A stretch of DNA of 64,000 nt from Nostoc edaphicum CCNP1411 (GTDB lineage: Bacteria; Cyanobacteriota; Cyanobacteriia; Cyanobacteriales; Nostocaceae). The stretch's first letter is position 1. Every line of letters starts with the position of its first letter. A program made the position numbers and the translations under genes. This document shows, piece by piece, positions 32,487-41,959 of this stretch. The stretch is from assembly GCF_014023275.1 (NCBI RefSeq), contig NZ_CP054698.1, positions 4,712,001 to 4,776,000 of the forward strand, read 5' to 3'. The notes under the pieces are model-generated. The model was not told where the DNA came from. It was given only the letters and a program-made list of their open reading frames with translations, and did no database searches.

Positions 32487-33089
32487 ATGGTTACTTTACC
32501 CGATCGCATTTTGATGAGTGCAGAGGAATATCTGGTTTGGGAACCTACTCAAGAGGAACGCTACGAGTATTGGGATGGTGAAGTTGTGGCGATGAGCGGT
32601 GGTACACGCAACCATAATCGTGTTTGTCTAAATTTCTTTAAGCTTCTAGATGATGCCCTAGCCGATGTCTACGACGGGCTACGCCTACGCACCTGTGAAG
32701 TATACATTGTAGATGTAAAAATGCAGGTAGAACCGGGGCAAAAGTATTTTTATCCAGATGTGGTGGTGACTTGCGATGAGCGAGATACTGATCCACAATT
32801 GATACAATTTCCCTGCTTAATTATCGAAGTGCTATCACCTTCAACTGAAGCAGCCGATAGAGGGAAAAAGTTTGCTAAATATCGCCAATCTTCAACCTTG
32901 CAAGAATATGTCTTAGTACAAGTAGCTCAACCGGTTGTAGAAGTGTTTCGACGCAACGAACAGGGAAAATGGGTGCTGTCGGAGTATAATTTGGGCGATA
33001 TATTGCGACTGGAATCTGTAGATGTAAAAATAGCGATCGCTAATTTGTACCGCCAAGTGCAGTTTGAAACTGAAGCAACCGAAAATTGA
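32487..33089 (+). CDS. Uma2 family protein (2), with repeat-derived insertion
   Basis: A 200-residue Uma2 protein with a PD-(D/E)XK-like fold. ERYEYWDGEVVAMSGGT at the N-terminus, KYFYPDVVVTCDERD, LIIEVLSPSTEAADRGKKFAKY and LQEYVLVQVAQPVVEVFRR follow the family order. Codons at 32664-32691 are a near-exact copy of the dispersed GATGTCTACGACGGGCTACG repeat, read as DVYDGLRLR in the loop before TCEVYIVDVKM, so the chain is about nine residues longer than relatives there. Whether it is still functional is unknown, but the frame is open. Confidence 0.85.
   Translation: MVTLPDRILMSAEEYLVWEPTQEERYEYWDGEVVAMSGGTRNHNRVCLNFFKLLDDALADVYDGLRLRTCEVYIVDVKMQVEPGQKYFYPDVVVTCDERDTDPQLIQFPCLIIEVLSPSTEAADRGKKFAKYRQSSTLQEYVLVQVAQPVVEVFRRNEQGKWVLSEYNLGDILRLESVDVKIAIANLYRQVQFETEATEN
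32664..32691. repeat. Dispersed repeat inside a Uma2 gene
   Basis: GATGTCTACGACGGGCTACG followed by CCTACGCA is identical to the intergenic copy at 19441-19468. It is in frame within the Uma2 coding sequence. Confidence 0.75.
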
Positions 33090-33221
33090 CCTAATAGATA
33101 GCCAATTTTTGAATTTCATCCTATCTCCACAGATGCTTCGCATACAATGGTGAAAATTCTGAAGAAGTTGTAAATAATTACACTTCCTGAAAAGCTAATT
33201 TTGGATTAAACCAGTTGTCTT

Positions 33222-33818
33222 ATGCAAAGTATTCCATATCAATACCGACTGCTGATTTTGTTTTCGCTGATGGGTTTGGTTGTAGTGGTAGACTACTGGC
33301 GTAATCCAACAAAACCGACAAAACTTCAGGAATATTCATTTTTAATCGTGTCCGGTTTAATTGGTGCTGGGTTTGGTATCGTTAACGATCAGATTACCTG
33401 TACTCTCTCACCCGCTTACTTTTATTACTTCAAAAATGTTCCTTATGGTTCTAGTTTTCGCTGGGAAGTCAGTGAGGTTGGATTTCAGGCGGGGTTTTTT
33501 GCTGGTTTTTTAAGTTACGGCATATTTCTCTTGGTTAATCAGAGACGAAAGTTACCTTTGTCTTATCGCCAATTACTTAAAATGGCACGGTATCCCATTA
33601 TTTGGGCAATTCTAGTTGCTCAGATCGCAGGATTCATATTTTATTATTTTCAATTTCCCTTCTTTGCCGATCAGATTACGCCAGTCGTTCAGCCACCAGA
33701 AGTTTCCAGATTTATGTTAGTTTGGGGAATCCATATTGGACTTTACATCGGTGCAATGCTAGGAATTGTGCATGGTATAGCAAACATTCGTCGAAGAGGG
33801 CCATATCTGTCACTATAA
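33222..33818 (+). CDS. Hypothetical membrane protein
   Basis: A 198-residue integral membrane protein not recognised. Hydrophobic segments are near residues 8-24, 38-55, 88-105, 126-146 and 168-187, with positively charged loops (NQRRKLPLSYRQLLK, NIRRRG). There is no signal peptide. It converges with the TPR gene, with three bases between their stop codons. The function is unknown. Confidence 0.65.
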   Translation: MQSIPYQYRLLILFSLMGLVVVVDYWRNPTKPTKLQEYSFLIVSGLIGAGFGIVNDQITCTLSPAYFYYFKNVPYGSSFRWEVSEVGFQAGFFAGFLSYGIFLLVNQRRKLPLSYRQLLKMARYPIIWAILVAQIAGFIFYYFQFPFFADQITPVVQPPEVSRFMLVWGIHIGLYIGAMLGIVHGIANIRRRGPYLSL

Positions 33819-33821
33819 GCA

Positions 33822-34442
33822 CTATATCCATCCTCGCAGTATTTTATGTACTTGCGCTAAATACCACATATAATCATCAATCTTGTAATTATCAGCAGCT
33901 TTAACTATATATTCCTGAGCTAAACCGATATTATTCTCGACTTCGTAATATAATCCCAAGTAAAGATGACTGTAAAAATTTCCCTTTATCCCTTCTGATT
34001 GACCAACAGTTAAAACATCATCTGGTGTACAATTACCAGAATACAAATCATATACGCGCTGCATAATACGTCGAGGATCATTTTTCACAGTTAGTAAAGA
34101 ATTACGTGCCTCTTCAACACCTAACGAACGAGCTATGCAGAGATATCGCCATACTGTTTCTTCTACATCTTGAGCATTCACAGTCAAATCTATTTCAAAT
34201 TGTTCAGCGCCCTCAGCAAATCTTTCTGCATAATAGTACGATAATCCCCGTTGCCAAAGGTAAGTTTTGATACGTTCATCCAATTGCTCCGCCATATCAA
34301 AATCTTGAATAGATTCATCAATCTTGGCCATTTGAAAGTTAACCATGCCTCGGCGAATGTAAGCATTGGGATTTTTCGGCTGATTGCGAATGGTTTCGTT
34401 CCAGCGCTGGAGTTGATTTTCCAGAGAATTTGAAAAAAACAT
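33822..34442 (-). CDS. TPR-containing protein
   Basis: A 206-residue soluble protein with at least two TPR units. AYIRRGMVNFQMAKIDESIQ is followed by DFDMAEQLDERIKTYLWQRGL and YYAERFAEGAEQFEIDL, then a region NAQDVEETVWRYLCIARSLG that is typical of a cyanobacterial/plant TPR group. A final helical pair (SHLYLGLYYEVENNIGLAQE) completes a repeat. It is likely to be a protein-interaction module; the partner is unknown. Confidence 0.8.
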   Translation of the reverse strand: MFFSNSLENQLQRWNETIRNQPKNPNAYIRRGMVNFQMAKIDESIQDFDMAEQLDERIKTYLWQRGLSYYYAERFAEGAEQFEIDLTVNAQDVEETVWRYLCIARSLGVEEARNSLLTVKNDPRRIMQRVYDLYSGNCTPDDVLTVGQSEGIKGNFYSHLYLGLYYEVENNIGLAQEYIVKAADNYKIDDYMWYLAQVHKILRGWI

Positions 34443-34594
34443 GGGTTTGATCAGCTATTGAATTGGAATCAGATGCGGTAAATGGTTTAGGGATTGCGAT
34501 CGCCTACATTACTATAAAAAGCGATCGCATTGGGCACTTACAAGATAAACTCTTAAACTGATACCTTGAAAATAAAAAATCCGCAAAATTACAA

Positions 34595-35383
34595 ATGAGT
34601 AATGCCTACGGCAGGCTAAGTCTACGCTGGACACTGACAGGAAAGAAAGCACTGATTACAGGTGCTACCAAAGGCATTGGACTAGCTGTTGCCAATGAGT
34701 TTTTATCTCTAGGTGCAGAAGTCACAATTGTGGCACGGAATTCTCAGGATGTTGAACAACAACTAATTATCTGGCGAGAATTAGGATTACCTGCTTATGG
34801 GATTACCGCAGATGTTGCAACCCCTGATGGGCGACAAGCCATTTTTGAGCAGGTTGGCAAAATCTGGGATAAATTAGACATCCTGGTTAATAATGTGGGA
34901 ACCAATATCAGCAAAAAAGTATTAGACTACACGGCTGCTGAATATCAGTTCATTATCCAGACAAACCAGATATCAATTTTTGAGATGTGCCGTCTATTTT
35001 ACCCTCTGCTGCAAAATGGGGAAAATAGCAGCATTGTGAATATAAGTTCTGTGGCGGGTTTAGTCTCGAACCGTACAGGCGCTCCTTATGGTATGACTAA
35101 AGCGGCTATAAATCAACTGACGCGATCGCTATCAGTTGAATGGGCTTCCGATCATATTAGGGTAAATACCGTAGCACCTTGGGCTATTCGCACACCTCTA
35201 ACCGAGTCTGTACTCGATAATCAAGATTTTCTCAAATTAGTTCTATCACAAACACCTATGGGAAGGGTTGGTCAACCAGAAGAAGTAGCGGGTTTAGTAG
35301 CATTTCTTTGTATGCCTGCGGCATCTTTCATCACTGGACAATGTATCACCGTCGATGGCGGATTTTTGGCTTTCGGTTTTTAA
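34595..35383 (+). CDS. Short-chain dehydrogenase/reductase
   Basis: A 262-residue classical SDR, tropinone-reductase-like. The cofactor site is [10 protein letters not shown], then NNVG, catalytic Ser in NISSVAG, and YGMTK (Tyr-x3-Lys). The C-terminal [15 protein letters not shown] is typical. Basic residues after strand 2 (VARNSQ) suggest NADP(H). The N-terminus [18 protein letters not shown] contains residues encoded by a repeat-like string (GCCTACGGCAGGCTAAG), whereas relatives typically have MSxRWTLxGK, so the extra residues are probably an insertion. The substrate is unknown. Confidence 0.88.
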   Translation: MSNAYGRLSLRWTLTGKKALITGATKGIGLAVANEFLSLGAEVTIVARNSQDVEQQLIIWRELGLPAYGITADVATPDGRQAIFEQVGKIWDKLDILVNNVGTNISKKVLDYTAAEYQFIIQTNQISIFEMCRLFYPLLQNGENSSIVNISSVAGLVSNRTGAPYGMTKAAINQLTRSLSVEWASDHIRVNTVAPWAIRTPLTESVLDNQDFLKLVLSQTPMGRVGQPEEVAGLVAFLCMPAASFITGQCITVDGGFLAFGF

Positions 35384-35477
35384 GTTTAAAAGCGAGATTT
35401 ATCCACGAGGTAGAAGAAACTACTTGCAAAATTCAGTATTCTAGAATCGCTGTCTTAACAAATCAGGAAAAACGCCC

Positions 35478-36197
35478 GTGGTTCCAATTAGCGATAATAA
35501 TCCGACCAAAATCACGCCTTATGTTACTTATGGACTGATTGCTGCCAACGTCCTCGCTTTTCTTTATGAAGCCAGTCTTCCCCCCCAAGCATTAAATGGG
35601 TTTTTACACCTTGCGGCTGTAGTTCCACGAGAACTCAGCTTAAGCTTTGCTGGTATTTCTGTACATCAACCAGTGCCAGAGTGGGCAACTTTGATTACTT
35701 CACAATTTTTGCATGGGGGATTGTTGCACTTAGGTGGCAATATGTTATTTCTCTGGATTTTTGGTAACAACGTTGAAGATAAGTTAGGTCATGCCAAATA
35801 TTTACTCTTTTATTTATCTTGCGGTGTTTTGGCATCCTTAACTCAGTGGTTCTTCGCTCAAGATTCTAGCATTCCTTCTTTGGGTGCGAGTGGTGCGATC
35901 GCAGGCGTCATGGGTGCATACATTCTCCGCTTTCCCAATGCTGAAGTTCTTGGCGTTGTACCTTTAGGATTTTTCTTTCCGACTTTCCGCGTCCCCGCAT
36001 ATTTCTTTTTAGGATTCTGGTTTCTCGAACAAGCCTTTTACGGACTTGCTAGTTTTGAAACACGTACCAACATCGGCATGGAAAGCGGCGGTATTGCCTA
36101 CTGGGCCCATGCAGGCGGATTTATCTTTGGGGCAATTCTCGGTCCCCTGTTGGGTTTATTTAGCGATAAATCTCTGGAAGAATCTTGGTATAAGTAA
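35478..36197 (+). CDS. Rhomboid family intramembrane serine protease (1)
   Basis: A 239-residue rhomboid protease that cleaves transmembrane proteins. The dyad is present: Ser in SLGASGAIAG and His in YWAHAGGFIFG; the HGGLLHLGGNMLFLWIFG loop has the conserved oxyanion His/Asn. Six to seven helices are predicted. It starts at GTG 35478, preceded by AGGAAAAACGCCC, a leader also found before the second copy. It is tandem with a second rhomboid gene 126 bp downstream. Confidence 0.9.
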   Translation: MVPISDNNPTKITPYVTYGLIAANVLAFLYEASLPPQALNGFLHLAAVVPRELSLSFAGISVHQPVPEWATLITSQFLHGGLLHLGGNMLFLWIFGNNVEDKLGHAKYLLFYLSCGVLASLTQWFFAQDSSIPSLGASGAIAGVMGAYILRFPNAEVLGVVPLGFFFPTFRVPAYFFLGFWFLEQAFYGLASFETRTNIGMESGGIAYWAHAGGFIFGAILGPLLGLFSDKSLEESWYK

Positions 36198-36323
36198 CTC
36201 TTCATGTTATTACCGTGCCCCTCAATCATACTGATTAATTTAATAGGTGAAATTGCCTAACCTTCGCAACTGCTAGCCTTACAAGCTATATTGCAGTTAG
36301 TCAATAATTTAGGAAAAACACCT

Positions 36324-36995
36324 GTGTTTCCCCTCTACGATGAAAATCCGACGCGAATCACCCCGTATTTCACCTACGGGTTAATTGGCATGAATATTTT
36401 AGTTTTCCTTCACGAGGTGAGTCTGTCAAATGCACAATTGAGTCAGTTTTTCAATCAATATGCGGTAGTACCTCAAGAATTAACCACTAATTTGGGTGAA
36501 GAATGGATAACGTTATTTACGTCGCAATTTTTACACGGTGGTTGGTGGCACTTAATCTCAAATATGGTGTTTCTCTGGGTTTTTGGCAACAATATTGAAG
36601 ATCGATTGGGTCATTTAAAATATCTGATTTTTTATTTGGCATGTGGTGCTTTAGCTGCCTTGTGCCAATGGTTTATTGGCATGAATTCTGAGATTCCTTC
36701 CTTGGGGGCAAGTGGTGCAATTTCTGGGGTTTTGGGTGCATACATTATCCGCTTTCCCCATGCTAAAGTCATGACCTTAATATTTTTGGGGATTTTCATC
36801 ACCACAATCAGAGTTCCAGCATTAGTAATAATTGGACTTTTTGTTGTGCAAAATGTAATATCTGGTCTTGCTACCCTGCAAACAACCGCTAACATGGCTG
36901 TGCAAACTGGTGGAGTTGCCTACTGGGCCCACATCGGTGGTTTTGTTTTTGGAGTAATTCTCGCTCCCCTATTTGGCTTGTTTAGGCGCGACTAA
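36324..36995 (+). CDS. Rhomboid family intramembrane serine protease (2)
   Basis: A 223-residue paralogue of the preceding gene. Catalytic Ser is in SLGASGAISGVLGAY and His in YWAHIGGFVFG; FLHGGWWHLISNMVFLWVFG matches the conserved loop. The GTG at 36324 is the likely start: VFPLYDENPTRITPY aligns with the start of copy 1 and is preceded by AGGAAAAACACCT, matching the copy 1 leader. The gene pair shares the same regulatory leader, so the duplication included its translation signals. Confidence 0.9.
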   Translation: MFPLYDENPTRITPYFTYGLIGMNILVFLHEVSLSNAQLSQFFNQYAVVPQELTTNLGEEWITLFTSQFLHGGWWHLISNMVFLWVFGNNIEDRLGHLKYLIFYLACGALAALCQWFIGMNSEIPSLGASGAISGVLGAYIIRFPHAKVMTLIFLGIFITTIRVPALVIIGLFVVQNVISGLATLQTTANMAVQTGGVAYWAHIGGFVFGVILAPLFGLFRRD

Positions 36996-37049
36996 ATACA
37001 GCATTTCCTAAAACTCGTAATGCCTATCAAAGCTCTGCGTATTCTGTGC

Positions 37050-37112
37050 GCTAACCTTCTCTGCGAGACGCTTCTCTTTCAGAGACGCTAAAGCGAACGC
37101 GAATGCGTCCCT
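37050..37112. repeat. Dispersed GC-rich repeat
   Basis: TCTGCGAGACGCTTCTCTTT is followed by CAGAGACGCTAAAGCGAACG; AGACGC and CTCT strings are inverted around it. It resembles the mosaic at 70-131 and lies between a rhomboid gene and the Wzc-like gene ends. Confidence 0.5.
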
Positions 37113-37142
37113 CTGCGTTAAAATCTCCATATTTGGAAACTA

Positions 37143-39326
37143 TTAGTTTTTGTTGGCACTCGCCGAAACTTCTTCAGATTCTTCCACCTCAGATGTAAAT
37201 GTTGATGATGTTGATGATGGTGCAACTTGTTCAGGTGCAGAAACGATGATATCAGCACCATTAATAATTGCTCCCAATAACCCTAGTTCAGCTTCCACTA
37301 ATTGATCAATAGCCTCACCTAGCATGTTCTCTTGTGTATAGTGTGGTCGCGCTACTAGTACGATCCCATCGCTGTAGGGTTGGATTAATAAAGGGTCATT
37401 AGATATACTGAGAGGGCTAGTGTCTAAAATTACTAAATCGAAGCGTTCGCGCACATCCTCCATCAGCCGCCGCATTTCGCTAGATTCAAGAATAGCAGCG
37501 GATTGCCGTACAGGGCCAGGGCTGGGGACAATGTATAAATTTTCTACATCAGGCACTAAACGAATACATTCACTCAAGTTAGCGTAATAACGCAGGGGTT
37601 CAATAGTTGCTTCAGGATCAGGAATTACATTCAGGGATGTACAACGGGAAGGCGATCGCAAATCTGTTTCGATAATTAAGGTTCTTTTGCCTGCACGGGC
37701 TGAAGCTACACCCAAGTTATATGCACTTGTCGTTTTACCCTCTAGGCTACTGGTACTAGTAATCAACACCACCTTTAAGTTTTTACCACCAATCCGGCGC
37801 AGATTACTACGGAATTTCTCATAAAATTCTAAATAAGGAGAATCCTGGGAAAATAACACTGGCACTGCATCTTGATCCAAATCATCAACTGGCATTAAAG
37901 GCAATTCTCCCAACACTGCCACTTCCCGTTGCTTGAGACTCTGGCGGATATCCTCTCTGGTTTTGAAAGTCCCTTCCAGCGCTCCCAACAAAAATATTAC
38001 CCCGCCACCAATCACCAGACCCAAGAAACCACCCACAGCAAGGGTAATAGGCACACTCTTCGGAGGTTTGAGATCAACGGTGACTGTGGGGCGTCTGGCA
38101 ATGCTGAGACTGCTGGTAGTTTCTGCCTCTGCGGTTTTAGCATCGGTTAGCTTCACCTGCATTTGATCATAGATAGCTTTTTTGAGCGCAACCTCTTGTT
38201 CTAAACGCGATCGCTCCAATTGCTTATTGGGTATCAAAGAATACTCTTGCCGTAGTCGCGCTTCTTGTTGGATTTCTTGAGTTAGTTGTTGTTGTAGCGT
38301 TTCCTGTTGGGTTTGCAAAGACACCATTTGGTTTGCCAATTGCTGGCGGGCTGGATCTAAGCTGCTTTGGGTGCGAATACCTGCAACACTACCCTGAAGC
38401 GGAGCGGCCGTACCATCACCACCTAATACCTCAGAGGCACGTTGTTGCAGCAATTCTTCCGCAGCTTGTTTCTGACGTAGCAACTGAACCATCGTTGGGT
38501 GTTCCGGTCGCAAATCTTTTCTGAGGACGGCGATTTGTGACTCACTTTGATAAATTTGCGCTCGCAAGTTACCAATTATGGGATCAGCACTCAAAGCAGA
38601 AGAAATATAAGCCTGTCCGACTGTTAAGCCTAACTTATTTTGTAAACTACGAAGTTGCCCATCAACCCCAGAAATAGTTAATTGAATTTGCCGTTGGAGA
38701 TTTTGGCTGGCAGTAATAGCGCTTAACAAGCTGCCATTCTCCGCTGCTAATATTGCTGTTCGCTCTATGCGATCGTACTGTTCCAACTTCTGTTCAGCAA
38801 CTTGCAGTTCCCGTTTAGTTTGTGGTGTGCGATCGTTAATCTTTTCAATAATTGCTTGTAATCGCCCAGTATTAATATCACTGCTCAACTTGACCATTGC
38901 TTGCATCAATTCTGTCAAGACTTGTATAGCTCGCTTGGCATCACCATCGACATATTTCAATTCCAAGATACTAGATTCTAATTCTCCACTCCTAGGATTT
39001 TTTTTAGGTACAGAAAGGACAACACTGGCACCGAGCTTTTGCGGTTTGACACCAACTTTTTCTGCCACTGCTGCAATTATTTGGTTTGATAGTAAAACTT
39101 CCTCATTCAGTTCTTTTCCTTGCTGTTGGATTTCACTACCAGTTGCAGAGAAAGAAACTGGTGGGCCACTATAAGTAAGTGCAGCAGATGCTATATAGCT
39201 AGTAGGTGGCTCTGGTTGCATAGCCACCACAGTTGACCCTGCTACAACTAAAGCAAAACTAGCTAGTCCAATCCACTTGTACTTATCAAAAGCAATAAGA
39301 TAGCGCTTAACAATTGGTGGGGTCAT
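37143..39326 (-). CDS. Wzc-like polysaccharide co-polymerase/BY-kinase
   Basis: A 727-residue inner-membrane protein for exopolysaccharide assembly. An N-terminal helix (about 17-35) is followed by a Wzz-type periplasmic domain with a long coiled coil (about 150-390), a second membrane helix near 430-455, and a cytoplasmic BY-kinase domain. Walker A is TSSLEGKTTS, Walker A' is IIETDLRSP, Walker B LVILDTSPL. The C-terminal tail is Ser/Thr/Glu-rich and has no tyrosine cluster, unlike Wzc, so autophosphorylation there is doubtful. It is in one block with the Wza-like gene and the exosortase genes. Confidence 0.9.
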   Translation of the reverse strand: MTPPIVKRYLIAFDKYKWIGLASFALVVAGSTVVAMQPEPPTSYIASAALTYSGPPVSFSATGSEIQQQGKELNEEVLLSNQIIAAVAEKVGVKPQKLGASVVLSVPKKNPRSGELESSILELKYVDGDAKRAIQVLTELMQAMVKLSSDINTGRLQAIIEKINDRTPQTKRELQVAEQKLEQYDRIERTAILAAENGSLLSAITASQNLQRQIQLTISGVDGQLRSLQNKLGLTVGQAYISSALSADPIIGNLRAQIYQSESQIAVLRKDLRPEHPTMVQLLRQKQAAEELLQQRASEVLGGDGTAAPLQGSVAGIRTQSSLDPARQQLANQMVSLQTQQETLQQQLTQEIQQEARLRQEYSLIPNKQLERSRLEQEVALKKAIYDQMQVKLTDAKTAEAETTSSLSIARRPTVTVDLKPPKSVPITLAVGGFLGLVIGGGVIFLLGALEGTFKTREDIRQSLKQREVAVLGELPLMPVDDLDQDAVPVLFSQDSPYLEFYEKFRSNLRRIGGKNLKVVLITSTSSLEGKTTSAYNLGVASARAGKRTLIIETDLRSPSRCTSLNVIPDPEATIEPLRYYANLSECIRLVPDVENLYIVPSPGPVRQSAAILESSEMRRLMEDVRERFDLVILDTSPLSISNDPLLIQPYSDGIVLVARPHYTQENMLGEAIDQLVEAELGLLGAIINGADIIVSAPEQVAPSSTSSTFTSEVEESEEVSASANKN

Positions 39327-39479
39327 GGCAGGGGCATATAGAATCAGTAATCAGTTGTCAGGTATTTTAGTTATCAGCAGTCAATTTTTATTTGTTATTT
39401 TTTCACCATTATCTCCTCCATCTCTCTCACCCCAAATTCTCTGTCCATCTAGCAACAATCAGCAAAAAAGTGAGACTCA

Positions 39480-40841
39480 CTAATTTGAACCACCACCACC
39501 GAAGTTGTCAAAAAATCGGAGAAAGGATTGAACATTAAAGAAAGGTTGGGTAATGGTAGTCAGGAAATTAGTAATTCTACCGATGAGGTTCCGACCAACA
39601 ACAAGAACATCATTATCTTGAAGTGCTACATTTTGGGACGCATCACCGCCTAGAGCTTTTTTAGCATCAAGTTTCTGAGTAACAGCTTTACCTCGTTCAG
39701 GATCAAAGCGAACCAGAGCGATATCTCGGAGGTTAGCAGTGTCCAGATTTACTCCTCCCAAAGCATCTACAAATGTACTGCCGTTAGGCAGCGCTTGAAT
39801 GGAAATACCTCCCGCAGCATAGTTTAAAACCCTGACTCTAATCTGTGGGACAGCCAAGGATGAACGTGCTACCAAATTCCGGTCATAACCGTCATCATTA
39901 CCAACTTCACGACGGGGCACGAGTATTGCATCTCCGTCTTGTAAGCGTAAATTAGGGATTGAACCACCATTTTGCAGTGCTGCATATAAGTCAATAGTTT
40001 GTGAAATCACAGAACCATCTATTAACTTCCGACGTATTTGCACTTGTCGCAGGTCTGCATTTAACGTTGAACCACCAGATATTAGCAAAGCATCAGCAAC
40101 ACGAGGTGTTGTTGAATTAATCGGATAAATTCCTGGTCTAAATATTTCCCCGCTAATGGTAACTTGAACTGGTCGCGTTCCTGCCAAGGATACTACCACG
40201 ATTGGATCTGGGAAAATGCGACTCAAACCCAAGCGAATTTTTTCTTGAGCTTCTTCCAAGGTTAAACCCTGTAATGATACCGTTCCCACTTGCGGCACTA
40301 CAATGTTGCCTTCTGGACTAATTACAGCTTGAAAACCGAAGTCTTGACGCTGCGTTGCTAAAGCTAAAACTATTACTGGATCAACTACATAACGATTTAA
40401 ACCCAAGCGAATTTTTTCTTGAGCTTCTTGCAAAGTTAAACCTTGTAAGAAAACTGTTCCCAGTAATGGCACCACAATATTACCTTCTGGGTTGATTAAA
40501 GCTTGAAAGCTCAAATCTGGAAAGCGCTGAACCGAAACGCTAATTCCATCTCCTATCCCTAAGCGGTATGGGCCAGGAGGACGCTGAAGCACAACGCCAA
40601 TTATATCTCCTGGGCCCAAGAGGTAGCGGCTAAGTTGGGGAGAAATTTCGTCATTTGCACCTGGAGGTACAAACTCAGTACCTGGAACAGGCGAGGGGGG
40701 TTGCCTTGGTGATTGTCCTTGAGGTGGAAAGGGCTGGGCAACAACAAGTTGGATAGGTGTTGTTAAGAAAACTCCTACTTGAAGACTGACACAACACAAG
40801 GCGCTGAATCCACGCATATAATAACTGGCATCTATAAACAT
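39480..40841 (-). CDS. Wza-like polysaccharide export protein
   Basis: A 453-residue secreted outer-membrane exporter of the polysaccharide biosynthesis/export family. A signal-like N-terminus is followed by YLLGPGDIIGVV and then a duplicated export domain: NPEGNIVVPLLGTVFLQGLT recurs as SPEGNIVVPQVGTVSLQGLT with EEAQEKIRLGL. Two SLBB-type beta-grasp regions follow (VTISGEIFRPGIYPI; NLRLQDGDAILVP and the C-terminal QDNDVLVVGR). It pairs with the Wzc-like protein to form the export channel. Confidence 0.9.
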   Translation of the reverse strand: MFIDASYYMRGFSALCCVSLQVGVFLTTPIQLVVAQPFPPQGQSPRQPPSPVPGTEFVPPGANDEISPQLSRYLLGPGDIIGVVLQRPPGPYRLGIGDGISVSVQRFPDLSFQALINPEGNIVVPLLGTVFLQGLTLQEAQEKIRLGLNRYVVDPVIVLALATQRQDFGFQAVISPEGNIVVPQVGTVSLQGLTLEEAQEKIRLGLSRIFPDPIVVVSLAGTRPVQVTISGEIFRPGIYPINSTTPRVADALLISGGSTLNADLRQVQIRRKLIDGSVISQTIDLYAALQNGGSIPNLRLQDGDAILVPRREVGNDDGYDRNLVARSSLAVPQIRVRVLNYAAGGISIQALPNGSTFVDALGGVNLDTANLRDIALVRFDPERGKAVTQKLDAKKALGGDASQNVALQDNDVLVVGRNLIGRITNFLTTITQPFFNVQSFLRFFDNFGGGGSN

Positions 40842-41072
40842 CGGTGCAGAAAATACTGATATAGAAATTAGTCGCGCCGAGTGGTTATTCTACTCTAAAA
40901 ATGTCCTAAATGTCTCTTTTATCTACAAGTATTTACTAAGAGAAAGAGAATAATTTTGCTAAATTTATTTTCTAACTTCATATTGTTAACATCTTTTAGC
41001 TGAGTTTTAGGGTGAACGTAATTATAGAGATACTTTTGATAAAGTTTTGCCCGAAGGCATAGATAATAGACT

Positions 41073-41795
41073 CTACAAAGGCCCTGCCATCAATGCAGCT
41101 TGTACTGTTTCCCCAATCGACTGGGCTAAAGACCAAGATGTTTCTACCTCCCCCAAAGGTTCCATTGGCATGAGAATGCTCACACCCACCCAAGGAATGC
41201 GTTGCTGACGCCACTGTGCCAATTGATCCGCCAAGAACCAGTGGAAAGGTGATGGATTTCCGCCATCTGGCATAGCGTACCATTGCAAGACAGCGAAGGT
41301 TTGCTGTGGTGTGGAGGCGCGAAAGAACCTAGCTTTTACTTGAGTTTTGAGATTAGATGCCAACTTTGCAGGTGGTTTCACAGTAAATTCAGCAGAACGA
41401 GATTGAGCTACATCCCACTTTCCCCAGCGTGATCTTCCCCATCCGTTAACGTCTGTCCACTCCACCTCTGGTTGATCCATAGGCCCATTTTGGGGCAATA
41501 AAAGCAGGATTGCCTGAGATTCGGAACCTTCTTTTTTTATTACCTGCAAAGACCATTTATGTTCGCCAATTTGCTGTTCTGCTTGTTCAGTAGTTTGCCA
41601 AGCAGGAAGGGTTAACCCAGTCTTGCGGATCTGTCTTAACTCGTTGAGGGTAGTAACAGGGGGCGGCTGTTTCCATTGCCATTGTCCTGTCAGGTATCCG
41701 GGAACCCCTCCAATTGCCAGCAGCACTAGCAATAACAAAAGTGCTGTTACTTGACTCAATTGGTTTTCTTTAAAAAACTTGGAGAAGAAAGTCAT
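41073..41795 (-). CDS. Cyanoexosortase A system-associated protein
   Basis: A 240-residue protein with one N-terminal membrane helix (VTALLLLLVLLAIGG) and a large extracytoplasmic domain. Its position next to cyanoexosortase A and its layout (WKQPPPVTTLNELRQIRKTG, VEWTDVNGWGRSRWGKW, FRASTPQQTFAVLQWYAMPDG in part) match the partner protein that co-occurs with CrtA. The molecular role is unknown; an accessory to sorting or polysaccharide linkage is inferred. Confidence 0.82.
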   Translation of the reverse strand: MTFFSKFFKENQLSQVTALLLLLVLLAIGGVPGYLTGQWQWKQPPPVTTLNELRQIRKTGLTLPAWQTTEQAEQQIGEHKWSLQVIKKEGSESQAILLLLPQNGPMDQPEVEWTDVNGWGRSRWGKWDVAQSRSAEFTVKPPAKLASNLKTQVKARFFRASTPQQTFAVLQWYAMPDGGNPSPFHWFLADQLAQWRQQRIPWVGVSILMPMEPLGEVETSWSLAQSIGETVQAALMAGPL

Positions 41796-41879
41796 CAGTA
41801 AAATTTGCAGTACTTAGGCAAAATTTTACTTTATAAAATAACATTGTGAGTTCAGTAATATTTAGGACTTATGGGGAGC

Positions 41880-41956
41880 AGGGAATGGGGAGATGAGGGG
41901 GCAGGGGAAGCAGGGGGAGAAGAACCAATGCCCCATGCCCCATGCCCAATGCCCAG
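41880..41956. repeat. GCCCCAT / GGGGA short repeats
   Basis: A G-rich stretch (GGGGAGATGAGGGGGCAGGG) is followed by tandem ATGCCCC units. It is a short tandem repeat between the exosortase and its partner gene. Confidence 0.6.
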
Positions 41957-41959
41957 ATT

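Noticed and set aside
34521..34560. Sixth copy of the uvrB tail
   Set aside because: GCGATCGCATT and GATAAA are shared, but the rest matches poorly and the first part is a common HIP1 context; not enough to claim homology.
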